Below, in pieces: positions 17,446 to 25,912 of a stretch of 64,000 bases of DNA. Below the pieces are notes generated by a model. That model had not been told where the DNA came from, made no database searches, and saw only the letters and a list, made by a program, of their open reading frames with translations. Source of the stretch: Mesorhizobium sp. M2D.F.Ca.ET.226.01.1.1 (lineage in GTDB: Bacteria; Pseudomonadota; Alphaproteobacteria; Rhizobiales; Rhizobiaceae); the NCBI RefSeq assembly GCF_004022705.2, contig NZ_RZOY02000008.1:288774-352773 (forward strand), read 5' to 3'. Each line of letters starts with the position of its first letter. Positions within the stretch are counted from its first letter, which is position 1. Both the position numbers and the translations under genes were made by a program.

Positions 17446-18633
17446 CTACCTCTCCACCAGCGCCATTCTGGCGTTGACGATGTTCATGACGAAGGACGTC
17501 ACGAGGCTCAGCACCAGATAGGCGATCATCATGATGAACACGCCCTCGACCGCTTGTCCGGTCTGGTTCAGCACCGTACCGGCGGTGGCCGTCAGATCGG
17601 GATAGCCGATGGCGATGGCCAGCGAGGAGTTCTTGGTCAGGTTTAGATACTGGCTGGTCAGCGGTGGGATGACGATGCGCATCGCCTGCGGAATGACCAC
17701 CAGCCGCAGGATCGGACCGGAACGCAGGCCAAGTGCCGCTGCCGCCTCGGTCTGGCCTCTGCTGACGCCCCTGATGCCGGCGCGCACGATCTCGGCGATG
17801 AAGGCCGCCGTATAGAAGGAAAGCGCCAGCAGAAGCGACAGGAACTCCGGCTTGATCCAGAAGCCGCCGGTCAGGTTGAAGGTCGACTGCTTCGGGAAAT
17901 CGAAGGTCAGCGGCATACCGCTGAGCAGGAAGGCGAGTACCGGCAGGCCGACGATCAACGCGACCGAGGTCCAGAACACCGGAAACTGCTGGCCGGTTGC
18001 CCTCTGCCGCTGATGCGCCCTATGGGCGACGAACCAGGCCATTGCTATGGCCAGCAGGAATGCGACACCGATCAGCCAGGAGCCGTCCCCCCAGACAGTG
18101 CGCGGCAAATAGAAGCCACGCTGGTTAAGGAAGGAGCCGAACGGCAGATGGATGCTCTCGCGCGGCGGCGGCAGCACGGCCAGCACGCCGGAATACCAGA
18201 AGAAGATGACCAGCAGCGGCGGGATGTTGCGGAAGATCTCGACATAGACCGTGCAAATCTTGCGGATCAGCCAGTTCTGCGACAGGCGGCCGATGCCGAT
18301 GGTGAAGCCCACGACGGTGGCAAGCACGATGCCGGCGACGGCAACGATGATCGTGTTGAGCAGACCGACGACCAGCGCGCGGAAATAGGTCGAGTCGGAC
18401 GTGTAGGCGATCGGCGTGTCGGAGATGTCGAAGCCGGCCCTGCTCCAGAGGAAGCCGAAGCCAGAGGCAATGTGCAGGCGCTGGAGGTTTTCGATGACGT
18501 TGTGGACGATCCACCAGATCGAGCTGAACAGCAGGATCACGACCAGCGTCTGAAAGAACAGGCTGCGTATTCTCGGGTCATTGATGAAGGAGCCGCGACT
18601 CGGCTCCTCGCGAAGGATTTCCTGCGAAGCCAT
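17446..18633 (-). CDS. aapQ: general L-amino acid ABC transporter, permease AapQ
   Basis: This 395-residue partner permease has GFGFLWSRAGFDISDTPI after the first membrane helix, VEIFRNIPPLLVIFFWY, and the EAA loop EIVRAGIRGVSRGQTEAAAALGLRSG, all typical of AapQ. About eight transmembrane helices are apparent. It is co-directional with aapJ upstream (62 bp gap) and aapM downstream (4 bp gap). AapQ and AapM form the heterodimeric channel served by AapP and fed by AapJ. Confidence 0.93.
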   Translation of the reverse strand: MASQEILREEPSRGSFINDPRIRSLFFQTLVVILLFSSIWWIVHNVIENLQRLHIASGFGFLWSRAGFDISDTPIAYTSDSTYFRALVVGLLNTIIVAVAGIVLATVVGFTIGIGRLSQNWLIRKICTVYVEIFRNIPPLLVIFFWYSGVLAVLPPPRESIHLPFGSFLNQRGFYLPRTVWGDGSWLIGVAFLLAIAMAWFVAHRAHQRQRATGQQFPVFWTSVALIVGLPVLAFLLSGMPLTFDFPKQSTFNLTGGFWIKPEFLSLLLALSFYTAAFIAEIVRAGIRGVSRGQTEAAAALGLRSGPILRLVVIPQAMRIVIPPLTSQYLNLTKNSSLAIAIGYPDLTATAGTVLNQTGQAVEGVFIMMIAYLVLSLVTSFVMNIVNARMALVER

Positions 18634-18695
18634 GGACCATCCCCTGGAAAGAGAAACCGGGAGGCAGACGACCTGCCTCCCGGATCACATTTCGA

Positions 18696-19724
18696 TCAGC
18701 GGATCGGCGGGCCGTATTGCAGGCCGCCCTTAGTCCACAGCGCGTTGATCCCTCGCGCGATCTTGAGCGGGCTGCCCGAGCCGACATTGCGCTCGAACAT
18801 TTCGCCGTAGTTGCCGACAGCCTTGACGATGTTGACGACAAAATCGTTCGACAGGCCGAGATCGGCACCGTACTTGCCATCGGGCTCGGTGCCGAGGAGG
18901 CGCTGGATGTTCGGATCGGTCGACGTCTTCATCTCATCGACATTCGCCTGCGTGATGCCGGCTTCCTCGGCGTTGAGCAGCGCGAAATAGGTCCAGCGCG
19001 CGATATGCGCCCACTGGTCGTCGCCCTGGCGCACGGCCGGTCCGAGCGGCTCCTTGGAGATGATCTCGGGCAGCACGACATGGTCGGCCGGCGAGGAGAG
19101 CGTCAGACGGATGCCGTAGAGGCCGGACTGGTCGGTGGTGTAAGCGTCGCAGCGGCCGGCATCATAGGCGGCGTTGACCTCTTCCAGCTTCTCGAACACG
19201 ACTGGGTTGTACTCCATCTTGTTCTTCTTGAAGTAGTCGGCGAGGTTGAGCTCGGTGGTGGTGCCGCTCTGCACGCAGACGGCGGCGCCCGAAAGCTGCA
19301 GCGCCGAGTTCACGCCCGGCAGCTTCTTGGCGTTGATCATGAAGCCCTGGCCGTCATAGTAGGTGATGCCGACGAAATCCAGGCCGAGCGCGCTGTCGCG
19401 GTTGCTGGTCCAGGTGGTGTTGCGCGACAGGATGTCGATCTCGCCCGACTGCAGCGCGGTGAAACGCTCCTTGGCGCTGAGCGGCGTGAACTTGACCTTG
19501 GAAGCGTCACCGAAGACGGCGGCCGCCACGGCGCGGCAGAAATCCGCGTCGATGCCCTTCCAGTCACCCTTGTCGTCCGGCGCCGAGAAGCCGGCCAGAC
19601 CGGTCGAGACGCCGCACTGAATGAAGCCCTTCTGCTTCACCGTATCGAGCGTGCCTGCCGAAGCGGCGGACGCCATGAACCCGAGCGCGGCGGCGCCAAG
19701 GATGCCCAATGCAATGTGTTTCAT
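18696..19724 (-). CDS. aapJ: general L-amino acid ABC transporter, substrate-binding protein
   Basis: This 342-residue periplasmic binding protein has a signal peptide MKHIALGILGAAALGFMASA followed by ASAGTLDTVKQKGFIQCGVS. The SBP_bac_3 signature GIDADFCRAVAAAVFGD is near residue 58, and the conserved LSRNTTWTSNRDSALGLDF segment lies near residue 105. The frame is open 100 codons further upstream, but the signal peptide fixes the start at 19724. It is the first gene of the aapJQMP operon. Two small hairpins lie in its leader. Confidence 0.93.
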   Translation of the reverse strand: MKHIALGILGAAALGFMASAASAGTLDTVKQKGFIQCGVSTGLAGFSAPDDKGDWKGIDADFCRAVAAAVFGDASKVKFTPLSAKERFTALQSGEIDILSRNTTWTSNRDSALGLDFVGITYYDGQGFMINAKKLPGVNSALQLSGAAVCVQSGTTTELNLADYFKKNKMEYNPVVFEKLEEVNAAYDAGRCDAYTTDQSGLYGIRLTLSSPADHVVLPEIISKEPLGPAVRQGDDQWAHIARWTYFALLNAEEAGITQANVDEMKTSTDPNIQRLLGTEPDGKYGADLGLSNDFVVNIVKAVGNYGEMFERNVGSGSPLKIARGINALWTKGGLQYGPPIR

Positions 19725-20189
19725 GACCCACAGACCCTTTTCTGTTACAGGCGCCCCTGCTGCCAGGCGACGCTTGATCTTTTTTCGTTTGTGAATGCAG
19801 CTCCCACTTAAGGTCCGCTCCCGGACCCGCATCGGTTGCCGATGCGCTGCCTCCCATTCACGAACCGCATCGAAGGCGATTATTCCCGTGAGGTCAAGGG
19901 AAATGACCGAATTGCGACACGTTTGAAAAGCAATTGCCGCAAATGCCTGAATTGCAGACAGGAGCACCATGAAACCGGCAGGCGATGCGAACAAATCAGT
20001 CAAGTTGCGCCGTTGCGAATCCATGGCCGGGCGGCGAAATCCGCTTCGGCAATAGCGGTGCTTTATTGAGCGCGCGCGCCGCTGGATTGGCCCATCGGAA
20101 GACCGGCCTTTGGCGGACCCGGCGCGGTTGCGCGGGCTTTGCCGCCGCTTTATGGCTCTCCTCCTGAATCATTCGATAGGCGACGAACC
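19725..20189. other. 465-bp divergent intergenic region (aapJ / metC)
   Basis: No gene is supported here. It contains the divergent promoters for aapJ and metC. Two perfect hairpins lie in the aapJ leader: GTCCG/CGGAC at 19813-19826, and GCATCGG-TTG-CCGATGC at 19829-19845. An AT-rich stretch at 19910-19960 (TTGAAAAGCAATTGCCGCAA) is a likely promoter zone. I looked for a SAM-II riboswitch before metC and did not find its conserved core. Confidence 0.5.
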
Positions 20190-21362
20190 ATGGCTAAAGA
20201 CGGTATCGAAATGGGCATCAACACGCGGCTTGCCCATTCCGGCAACAACCCGCGCGACTATTTCGGCTTCGTCAACCCGCCGATCGTACACGCCTCGACG
20301 GTGCTTTATCCCGACGCCGCTTCGATGGCCGCCCGCAGCCAGAAATACACTTACGGCACGCGCGGCACGCCGACGATGGATGCGCTGACGCTCGCCGTCG
20401 ATGCGCTGGAAGGCTCGGCCGGCACCATCGCGGTGCCTTCGGGGCTGGCGGCAGTGACGGTGCCGCTGCTCACCTTCCTTGCCGCTGGCGATCACTTGCT
20501 GATCGTCGACAGCGTCTACCACCCGACGCGCCACTTCGCCGATACGATGCTGAAGCGGCTCGGCATCGAGGTCGAATATTACGAGCCGCGCATCGGCGCC
20601 GGCATTTCTTCGCTGATCAAGCCAAACACCAAGGTGGTGTTCACCGAATCGCCGGGATCCAACACCTACGAGGTGCAGGACATCCCGGCGATCGCCAAGG
20701 CGGCGCATGAAGCGGGCGCGATCGTGATGATGGACAACACCTGGGCGACGCCGCTCTATTTCAAGCCGCTTGACCATGGCGTCGACATCTCGATCCATGC
20801 GGCGACGAAATATCCGGCGGGCCATTCCGACGTGCTGCTCGGCACGGTGTCGGCCAACGAGGCCTATTGGAAGCAGCTCTATGAGGGCTTCTGCACGCTC
20901 GGCTGCTGTTCCGGACCCGACGACATCTACCAGGTCCTGCGCGGCCTGCGCACGATGGGGGTGCGGCTCGAGCATCACCGCAAGAGCGCACTCGATATCG
21001 CGCGCTGGCTGGAGACGCAGCCGGGCGTGGCGCAGGTGCTGCACCCGGCGCTGGAAAGCCATCCCGACCATGCGCTCTGGAAGCGTGACTTCTGCGGCTC
21101 GAGCGGCATCTTCTCGATCGTGTTCGATGGCGGCGGGCAGAAGGCACAGCACGCCTTCCTCGACGCGCTCAAGATCTTCGGCCTCGGCTATTCCTGGGGC
21201 GGCTATGAGAGCCTCGCCGTTCCGGTCTTCCTCGGCGACCGCACCATCGCCAAAGGCTCGTACGCCGGTCCGCTGATCCGCTTGCAGATCGGACTGGAGG
21301 ATGTCGAAGATCTCAAGGCCGACATCGCGCGCGGGCTCGCCGCGGCGGCTGCCGCCGGTTGA
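20190..21362 (+). CDS. metC: cystathionine beta-lyase
   Basis: This 390-residue PLP enzyme of the Cys/Met metabolism family has SQKYTYGTRGTPTMDALTLA near residue 52, the glycine-rich AVPSGLAAVTV, MMDNTWATPLYFKP, and the PLP lysine at about residue 207 in HAATKYPAGHSDVLLG. The tail SWGGYESLAVP is typical of bacterial MetC, which converts cystathionine to homocysteine, pyruvate and ammonia. The ATG at 20190 is chosen over a GTG/ATG extension at 20139 because MAKDGIEMGINTRLAH fits the family N-terminus. A gamma-synthase role cannot be fully excluded. Confidence 0.9.
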   Translation: MAKDGIEMGINTRLAHSGNNPRDYFGFVNPPIVHASTVLYPDAASMAARSQKYTYGTRGTPTMDALTLAVDALEGSAGTIAVPSGLAAVTVPLLTFLAAGDHLLIVDSVYHPTRHFADTMLKRLGIEVEYYEPRIGAGISSLIKPNTKVVFTESPGSNTYEVQDIPAIAKAAHEAGAIVMMDNTWATPLYFKPLDHGVDISIHAATKYPAGHSDVLLGTVSANEAYWKQLYEGFCTLGCCSGPDDIYQVLRGLRTMGVRLEHHRKSALDIARWLETQPGVAQVLHPALESHPDHALWKRDFCGSSGIFSIVFDGGGQKAQHAFLDALKIFGLGYSWGGYESLAVPVFLGDRTIAKGSYAGPLIRLQIGLEDVEDLKADIARGLAAAAAAG

Positions 21363-21515
21363 CAGGCTGACCGACAGGCGCGGGCCGCCACGTTCGCAGC
21401 CGCAGACACGCATCGGGCGAAGCGATAGCATAGTCCGCGCAATCAACTCGGGAACCTTTTTGCCGGCAGGCGCATCCAATCGCGGATGCAAAAACTGTCG
21501 GAGGATCGGAGCGAG

Positions 21516-22214
21516 ATGAGAAGGCCCGCTATTGAGGCCGCCGGGATCGGCGCGGCAGCGGCCAGCGACATGGCGCTGGTGCGCAGGGCGCTGGCGCGCG
21601 ATCCGGATGCGTGCCGCGCCATCATCAAGACGCACAACCAGCGGCTCTACCGCATCGCGCGCGGCGTGGTGCGCAACGACGCCGAGGCCGAGGACATCGT
21701 GCAGGAAGCCTATATGCGCGCCTTCGCCAGTCTAGGCGCCTTTCGCGGCGAGGCCTCTTTGTCCACCTGGCTGTCGCGCATCGTCATCAACGAGGCGCTC
21801 GGCCGGCTACGCAAGCGCAAGCGCATGGTGGCGATGCCTGAGAGCCCGGAGGCGCAGATCATCCGGTTTCCTTTAAACCCAACCCACCTGAATCCAGGCG
21901 ACGATCCGGAGCGGACCATGGCGCAGCGGCAGATCCTCGGTCTCGTCGAACGGGCGACCGACAGCCTTCCCGATGTCTATCGCAGCGTTTTCGTCGCCCG
22001 TGTCATCGAGGGGCTGAGCATAGAAGAAACCGCTGAGCTGCTCGGCGTGCGGCCCGAGACCGTAAAAACGCGTCTGCACCGGGCGCGCAGCCTGGTGCGC
22101 AAGGCGCTGGACGACGAGATCGGACCAGTGCTGCTCGACGCCTTCCCCTTCGCCGGCCGGCGCTGCGAGCGGCTGACCCAGGCGGTGATGAAGCGCCTGG
22201 GTTTCGAAGACTGA
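21516..22214 (+). CDS. ECF-type RNA polymerase sigma factor
   Basis: This 232-residue sigma-70 family protein has region 2 at about residues 35-95 (RGVVRNDAEAEDIVQEAYMRAF and FRGEASLSTWLSRIVINEAL). Region 4 lies at about residues 150-205 (LPDVYRSVFVARVIEGLSIEETAELLGVRPETVKTRLHRAR). There is no region 1 or 3, as in ECF factors. The ATG at 21516 with GGAG just upstream is preferred; an ATG at 21486 is in frame. No anti-sigma gene follows. The next genes are DUF4142 and cupredoxin proteins in the same direction, possibly its targets. Confidence 0.9.
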   Translation: MRRPAIEAAGIGAAAASDMALVRRALARDPDACRAIIKTHNQRLYRIARGVVRNDAEAEDIVQEAYMRAFASLGAFRGEASLSTWLSRIVINEALGRLRKRKRMVAMPESPEAQIIRFPLNPTHLNPGDDPERTMAQRQILGLVERATDSLPDVYRSVFVARVIEGLSIEETAELLGVRPETVKTRLHRARSLVRKALDDEIGPVLLDAFPFAGRRCERLTQAVMKRLGFED

Positions 22215-22306
22215 TTTTCCCGGGAACGTTTCTCGCTTCCCGGCATCCAATGGCCGTCAACCCTCAGATGAAGCCCGAAGCCGATGCGCCGGGCGAAGGA
22301 GATGCC

Positions 22307-22831
22307 ATGTTCATGCGACCGACCGCCGCCCTCGCGGCCCTTTTCCTGATCAGCACCGCGCCGCTGGCGCTGGCCGCCGAGAAGCCCACCGACCCGCAGA
22401 TCGCCCATATCGCTTATACGGCCGGCACGATCGACATCGAGGCCGCCAAGCTGGCGATCGAGAAATCGAAAAACAAGGAAATCGTCGCCTTCGCCAAGGA
22501 CATGGAGCGCGACCATGAAGCGGTGAACAAGCAGGCGCTCGACCTGGTGAAGAAGCTGAAAGTCACGCCCGAGGACAATGACACCAGCAAGGCGCTGGCC
22601 AAAGCCGCGAAGGAAGAGCGCGCCAAGCTGGCGAAGCTCAAGGGCGCCGACTTCGACAGGGCTTATATCGAGAACGAAGTGGCCTATCACAAGCAGGTCA
22701 ACGGCGCGCTCGAAACGCTGCTCATCCCGTCGGCCAGCAATGCCGAGCTAAAGAGCCTGCTGGAGACCGGCCTCAAGATCTTCCAGGGGCATGAACAGCA
22801 TGCCGAACATGTCGCCGGCATGCTGAAATGA
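22307..22831 (+). CDS. DUF4142 domain protein, secreted
   Basis: This 174-residue protein has a signal peptide (MFMRPTAALAALFLISTAPL, cleaved near ALAAEKP). The DUF4142 helical bundle follows: FAKDMERDHEAVNKQALDLVKK, then YIENEVAYHKQVNGALETLL and GHEQHAEHVAGML. The family is ferritin-like in fold and periplasmic, with unknown function. AAGGAGA precedes the ATG at 22307. The stop overlaps the cupredoxin start by ATGA, so the two are translated together, downstream of the ECF sigma gene. Confidence 0.87.
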   Translation: MFMRPTAALAALFLISTAPLALAAEKPTDPQIAHIAYTAGTIDIEAAKLAIEKSKNKEIVAFAKDMERDHEAVNKQALDLVKKLKVTPEDNDTSKALAKAAKEERAKLAKLKGADFDRAYIENEVAYHKQVNGALETLLIPSASNAELKSLLETGLKIFQGHEQHAEHVAGMLK

Positions 22832-23136
22832 GGCCGCAGCTTCTCGGCTCGGCATTGGCGCTGGCGCTCGGCGTATCGCCGGCCTGCGCGGCGACTATCG
22901 AGGTGACGATCGACAAGCTGGTGTTCTCGCCGGCCACCGTTCAGGCCAAGGTCGGCGATACGATCGAATGGACGAACAAGGATATCCTCGCCCACACCGC
23001 CACGGTCAAAGGCGGCTGGGACGTGATGATCCCGGCAAAATCTAAGGGCAAGATCACGCTGAAAGCGGCGGGAGCGGTCGACTATTTCTGCCGCTTTCAT
23101 CCCAACATGAACGGCCATATCGAGGTGGCCCCTTGA
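22828..23136 (+). CDS. cupredoxin domain protein (amicyanin/plastocyanin-like)
   Basis: This 102-residue protein has a signal peptide to about residue 21 (ALALALGVSPACA). A cupredoxin fold follows: KVGDTIEWTNKDILAHTATV supplies the first His ligand, and VDYFCRFHPNMNGHIEV supplies the Cys, His and Met ligands of a type I copper site. It should be a periplasmic copper electron carrier or copper protein. The ATGA overlap with the DUF4142 gene indicates coupling. All four copper ligands appear intact. Confidence 0.88.
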   Translation: MRPQLLGSALALALGVSPACAATIEVTIDKLVFSPATVQAKVGDTIEWTNKDILAHTATVKGGWDVMIPAKSKGKITLKAAGAVDYFCRFHPNMNGHIEVAP

Positions 23137-23149
23137 TCCGATCCAGCAC

Positions 23150-23179
23150 CCCGGGAGCGAGGCGCCCCTTGCTCCCGGG
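23150..23179. terminator. hairpin between convergent genes, probable bidirectional terminator
   Basis: CCCGGGAGC (23150-23158) and its complement GCTCCCGGG (23171-23179) form a perfect 9-bp stem with a 12-base loop. It is placed between the convergent cupredoxin and CGNR genes. No strong T tract is present on either strand. Confidence 0.55.
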
Positions 23180-23182
23180 ATG

Positions 23183-23794
23183 CTAGTGATCCTTGTGGCG
23201 GTGCCGGTGCGCCGCCTGCTTTGCCCGGTTGCCGCAGGCCGCCATGCTGCACCAGCGGCGCCTGTGGCCGCGGGTATGATCGGCAAAAAGCAGCGTGCAG
23301 GCCGGTCCCTCGCAAGCCTTCACATGTGAGAAATCCTCGGTGCAGACGAGCTTGGCCAACGCTTCTCCGATCGGCAGCAGGAGCGCCTCGGGCGTGCGCC
23401 ATTTGCGGGCCGTCTGAAGCGCGAACGGAGCGCGGCCGGCGGCCGGCGCAATCCGGCTGAAGCTCTCGTCGCGTTCCAGCAGGCGGTTGAGCGGGTCGAG
23501 CTCCGCCAGATCCGCGCCCATCAGCGCCCGCCCCTTATGTGCATACACAAAGCCCCTGAACCATTCGCGCAAATGCCGCGCCTGACCGGCGACCTTGTCG
23601 AGCTCGCCGGGCAGCGCCTGGGCGCGAATCGTCGCCAGCGCTTCCGCCGGCACCAGCCGCGCCTGCTCCAGCCAGTCCAGCAGGCCCTCGCCGTCGTCGA
23701 TCCAATCGACCGGCGTGTCGAGCGGGGTCGCGATCGAATTGAGGAAATCGAGGCCGGGCGCATCGCCGACAAAAAGCGCGGAGGAGCGAACCAT
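23183..23794 (-). CDS. CGNR zinc finger / ABATE domain protein, probable regulator
   Basis: This 203-residue protein has an N-terminal ABATE domain (ALFVGDAPGLDFLNSIATPL, LDWLEQARLVP). Its C-terminal zinc finger has KACEGPACTLLFADHTRGHRR followed by CSMAACGNRAKQAAHRHRHK, which contains the CGNR motif. These proteins are thought to be transcriptional regulators. The ATG at 23794 has GGAG 6 bases upstream. It is divergent from the decayed hydrolase gene at 23953, and an inverted repeat lies between them. The C-terminus is His- and Lys-rich. Confidence 0.86.
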   Translation of the reverse strand: MVRSSALFVGDAPGLDFLNSIATPLDTPVDWIDDGEGLLDWLEQARLVPAEALATIRAQALPGELDKVAGQARHLREWFRGFVYAHKGRALMGADLAELDPLNRLLERDESFSRIAPAAGRAPFALQTARKWRTPEALLLPIGEALAKLVCTEDFSHVKACEGPACTLLFADHTRGHRRRWCSMAACGNRAKQAAHRHRHKDH

Positions 23795-23855
23795 CAAAAC
23801 TCCATTTCCACGCCAAGCGGCTTCCGCCGTGGCGTCCATCCGTGAACACGACTCC

Positions 23856-23934
23856 GTGATAACCGGTTCGGAGCTTCTTGACAAGTTATGCCTCCAGGTC
23901 GTAACCGTTCTAACTCAATCAATATGGTTATCAC
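23856..23934. promoter_or_regulatory. spaced inverted repeat between CGNR gene and hydrolase
   Basis: GTGATAACC (23856-23864) and its exact complement GGTTATCAC (23926-23934) are 61 bp apart. Between them lie a TTGACA at 23878-23883 and GTAACCG, a further partial arm. The layout suggests two operators flanking a promoter, perhaps for the CGNR protein. This is inferred from position only. Confidence 0.4.
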
Positions 23935-23952
23935 CCAACAAGAGGAAGCGAC

Positions 23953-24634
23953 ATGTCCGCGAAGCAAGTGAATGTCGTGCTGGTCCATGGCGCCTGGGCG
24001 GACGGATCGAGCTGGGCCAAGGTCATCGCGGTGCTGGCCGCGCAAGGGTTCAATGTCGTGGCTGCGCCGCTGCCGCTGACGACGTTCCAGGACGACGTTG
24101 CCGCGCTCGACCGGACGCTGGAGCGCATCGACGGACCTGTCATTCTCGTCGGCCACGCCTATGCCGGCGCGGTGATCGGCGCCACACGAAGCGAGAAGGT
24201 TAAGGCGCTGGTCTATGTCGCAGCGCTCGCGCCGGACGAGGGCGAGACGGTGGCGGACGTTTTCACCCGCGCCGAACCGCACCCAAGGGCTCCGAAACTG
24301 ACGCCGGACGCGCATGGATTGATCTATCTGCCCAATGAGGCCTTTGCGGCGGCCTTTGCCCAAAACGCCTCGACACAGGATCTGTCCGTGCTGCGCGCGG
24401 TCCAGCGGCCCATCTCGCCGGCCTGCATCACGGTTCCCGTGGCGCTGCCGCTGTGGCGATCGGCCGGCATGGTTCTTGGTCGCCGAGGCGGACCGCATGA
24501 TCGCCGCCGAAACCCAGCGCTTCATGGCGGCACGCATGAAGGCGCAAACACGTCAGCAGCCGCTGGACCACACACCGATGGTCACCGCGCCCGACGCAGT
24601 GGTCGAGATCATTATCGAGGCAGCGCGAGGCTGA
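23953..24634 (+). pseudogene. alpha/beta hydrolase, frameshifted
   Basis: The first about 165 codons give an alpha/beta-hydrolase N-terminus (VNVVLVHGAWADGSSWAKVI, then TLERIDGPVILVGHAYAGAV). The frame is lost near 24455-24460. The family C-terminus continues in the +2 frame as DRPAWFLVAEADRMIAAETQ and DHTPMVTAPDAVVEIIIEAA, ending at the TGA at 24632-24634. A one-base loss at CTGTGGCGATCGG explains this. The nucleophile elbow reads GHAYAG, with Ala where many relatives have Ser. If read without a break, the first frame fuses artificially to the next hydrolase. Confidence 0.75.
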
Positions 24635-24690
24635 TGCTTCGACCTTTGAGTAACCCTATAAAATATATCAATTCAGTTATGGAGAGAAAA

Positions 24691-25533
24691 ATGACCGCTT
24701 ACAAGACAGCGAATGTCGACGGCTTCAACATCTTCTATCGCGAAGCCGGCCAGCCCGACGCGCCGAAACTGCTTCTGCTGCATGGCTTTCCGAGCTCGGG
24801 CCATATGTTCCGCGATCTCATTCCGCTGCTCGCCGACCGTTTCCATATCGTCGCGCCCGATCTGCCGGGCTTCGGCCATTCCGACATGCCGCCGGCTAAC
24901 GAATTCGCCTATACGTTCGACCGTATCGCCGAGATCATCGACCGTTTCACAGAGGTGATCGGCTTCGACCGCTACGCCATCTATGTCTTCGACTATGGCG
25001 CACCGACCGGTTTCAGGCTGGCGGTGAAGCATCCCGAGCGCATCGCCGCGATCATCTCGCAGAACGGCAACGCCTATGAGGAGGGTCTGAGCGACGGCTG
25101 GAACCCTATCCAGACCTATTGGCGGGATCCTTCGCCCGCCAACCGCGAGGCGCTGCGCGGCTTCCTCAAGCCGGAAGCGGTTGCCTGGCAATACACGCAT
25201 GGCGCGCCGGCGGAACTGGTCTCGCCCGACGGCCATTCGCTGGACAGCTTCTATCTCGCCCGCCCTGGCAATGAGGAGATCCAGCTCGACCTCTTCGGCG
25301 ACTACAAGAGCAACGTCGCGCTTTACCCCGCCTTCCAGGCCTATTTCCGCACCCACAAGCCGCCCTTCCTCGCGGTGTGGGGCAAGAACGATCCGTTCTT
25401 CCTGCCACCCGGTGCCGAGGCGTTCAAGCGCGACATGCCGGATGCCGTGGTGCGCTTCCTCGACACCGGCCACTTCGCGCTCGAAACCCATGCCGGGGAC
25501 ATCGCCGCCGCCATCCGCGACTTCCTCGGCTGA
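24691..25533 (+). CDS. alpha/beta hydrolase, haloalkane dehalogenase-like
   Basis: This 280-residue protein has an LLLLHGFPSSGHMFRDLIPL oxyanion strand, PDLPGFGHSDMP, and a nucleophile elbow reading IYVFDYGAPTGFRLA. That elbow has Asp rather than Ser as the likely nucleophile, which is the dehalogenase/epoxide hydrolase subclass. AVWGKNDPFFLPPGAEAF and DTGHFALETH supply the acid and the catalytic His. The ATG at 24691 is preceded by GGAGAG. The long frame that joins it to the upstream pseudogene is an artefact of the frameshift. The substrate is unknown. Confidence 0.86.
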   Translation: MTAYKTANVDGFNIFYREAGQPDAPKLLLLHGFPSSGHMFRDLIPLLADRFHIVAPDLPGFGHSDMPPANEFAYTFDRIAEIIDRFTEVIGFDRYAIYVFDYGAPTGFRLAVKHPERIAAIISQNGNAYEEGLSDGWNPIQTYWRDPSPANREALRGFLKPEAVAWQYTHGAPAELVSPDGHSLDSFYLARPGNEEIQLDLFGDYKSNVALYPAFQAYFRTHKPPFLAVWGKNDPFFLPPGAEAFKRDMPDAVVRFLDTGHFALETHAGDIAAAIRDFLG

Positions 25534-25553
25534 TCAGAAAAGGACAATTCGCC

Positions 25554-25637
25554 ATGTCGAAACCCGTCGCCCGTGAGGCAATTCCGGATGGAAACCTGAG
25601 AAGCACTTTTCTTGGAATGAAGTGGGATGAGACATGA
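25554..25637 (+). CDS. 27-residue small ORF overlapping the next gene
   Basis: ATG at 25554 opens 27 codons (MSKPVAREAIPDGNLRSTFL, then GMKWDET) ending in TGA at 25635-25637, which overlaps the ATG of the following gene as ATGA. AAGGACA lies upstream. The sequence reads like the true N-terminus of a longer enzyme that has been lost, or a leader peptide coupling translation of the next gene. I cannot identify it. Confidence 0.3.
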   Translation: MSKPVAREAIPDGNLRSTFLGMKWDET

Positions 25638-25912
25638 TTACCTGGGACAGTGTGACCCCCGCGCATGTTCAGCGCGCGCTGGAAGAATACGACCGGTTGG
25701 GCGCGACGCGCTTCTTTGCCGAACATGGCTTTGCGCCGACCACGACCTACGAACTGGCCCGGGAGGACCGGATCTATCCACCGAAGGCGATCCTCGGTGC
25801 GGCCTATGAATTCGCCACCGGCAAGAGGCTCGCCTCGGGTGACTTCGAGGGCGGCAAGACCGGCGCAGTGAAGGTGCTGGGCAAGCTTGGGTTCACTGTC
25901 CGGCCGAAGTGA
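25634..25912 (+). CDS. stand-alone ScoMcrA-type head domain protein
   Basis: This 92-residue protein (ITWDSVTPAHVQRALEEYDR, FFAEHGFAPTTTYELAREDR, IYPPKAILGAAYEFATG, FEGGKTGAVKVLGKLGF) resembles the N-terminal head domain found in ScoMcrA-like restriction endonucleases and several HNH proteins. In this family the Y-PPKAI-G segment is conserved. Here the domain stands alone, without SRA, sulfur-binding or HNH parts. It overlaps the small ORF before it by ATGA. A role in nucleic-acid recognition or defence is inference; the family name is from memory. Confidence 0.55.
   Translation: MITWDSVTPAHVQRALEEYDRLGATRFFAEHGFAPTTTYELAREDRIYPPKAILGAAYEFATGKRLASGDFEGGKTGAVKVLGKLGFTVRPK

Noticed and set aside
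20000..20189. SAM-II riboswitch upstream of metC
   Set aside because: Expected conserved pseudoknot sequences were not found in the leader.
23953..25533. A fused double alpha/beta hydrolase of 526 residues
   Set aside because: The middle of the frame (about 24460-24680) has no hydrolase features, and the true end of the first protein continues in another frame. A frameshift joins two separate genes.
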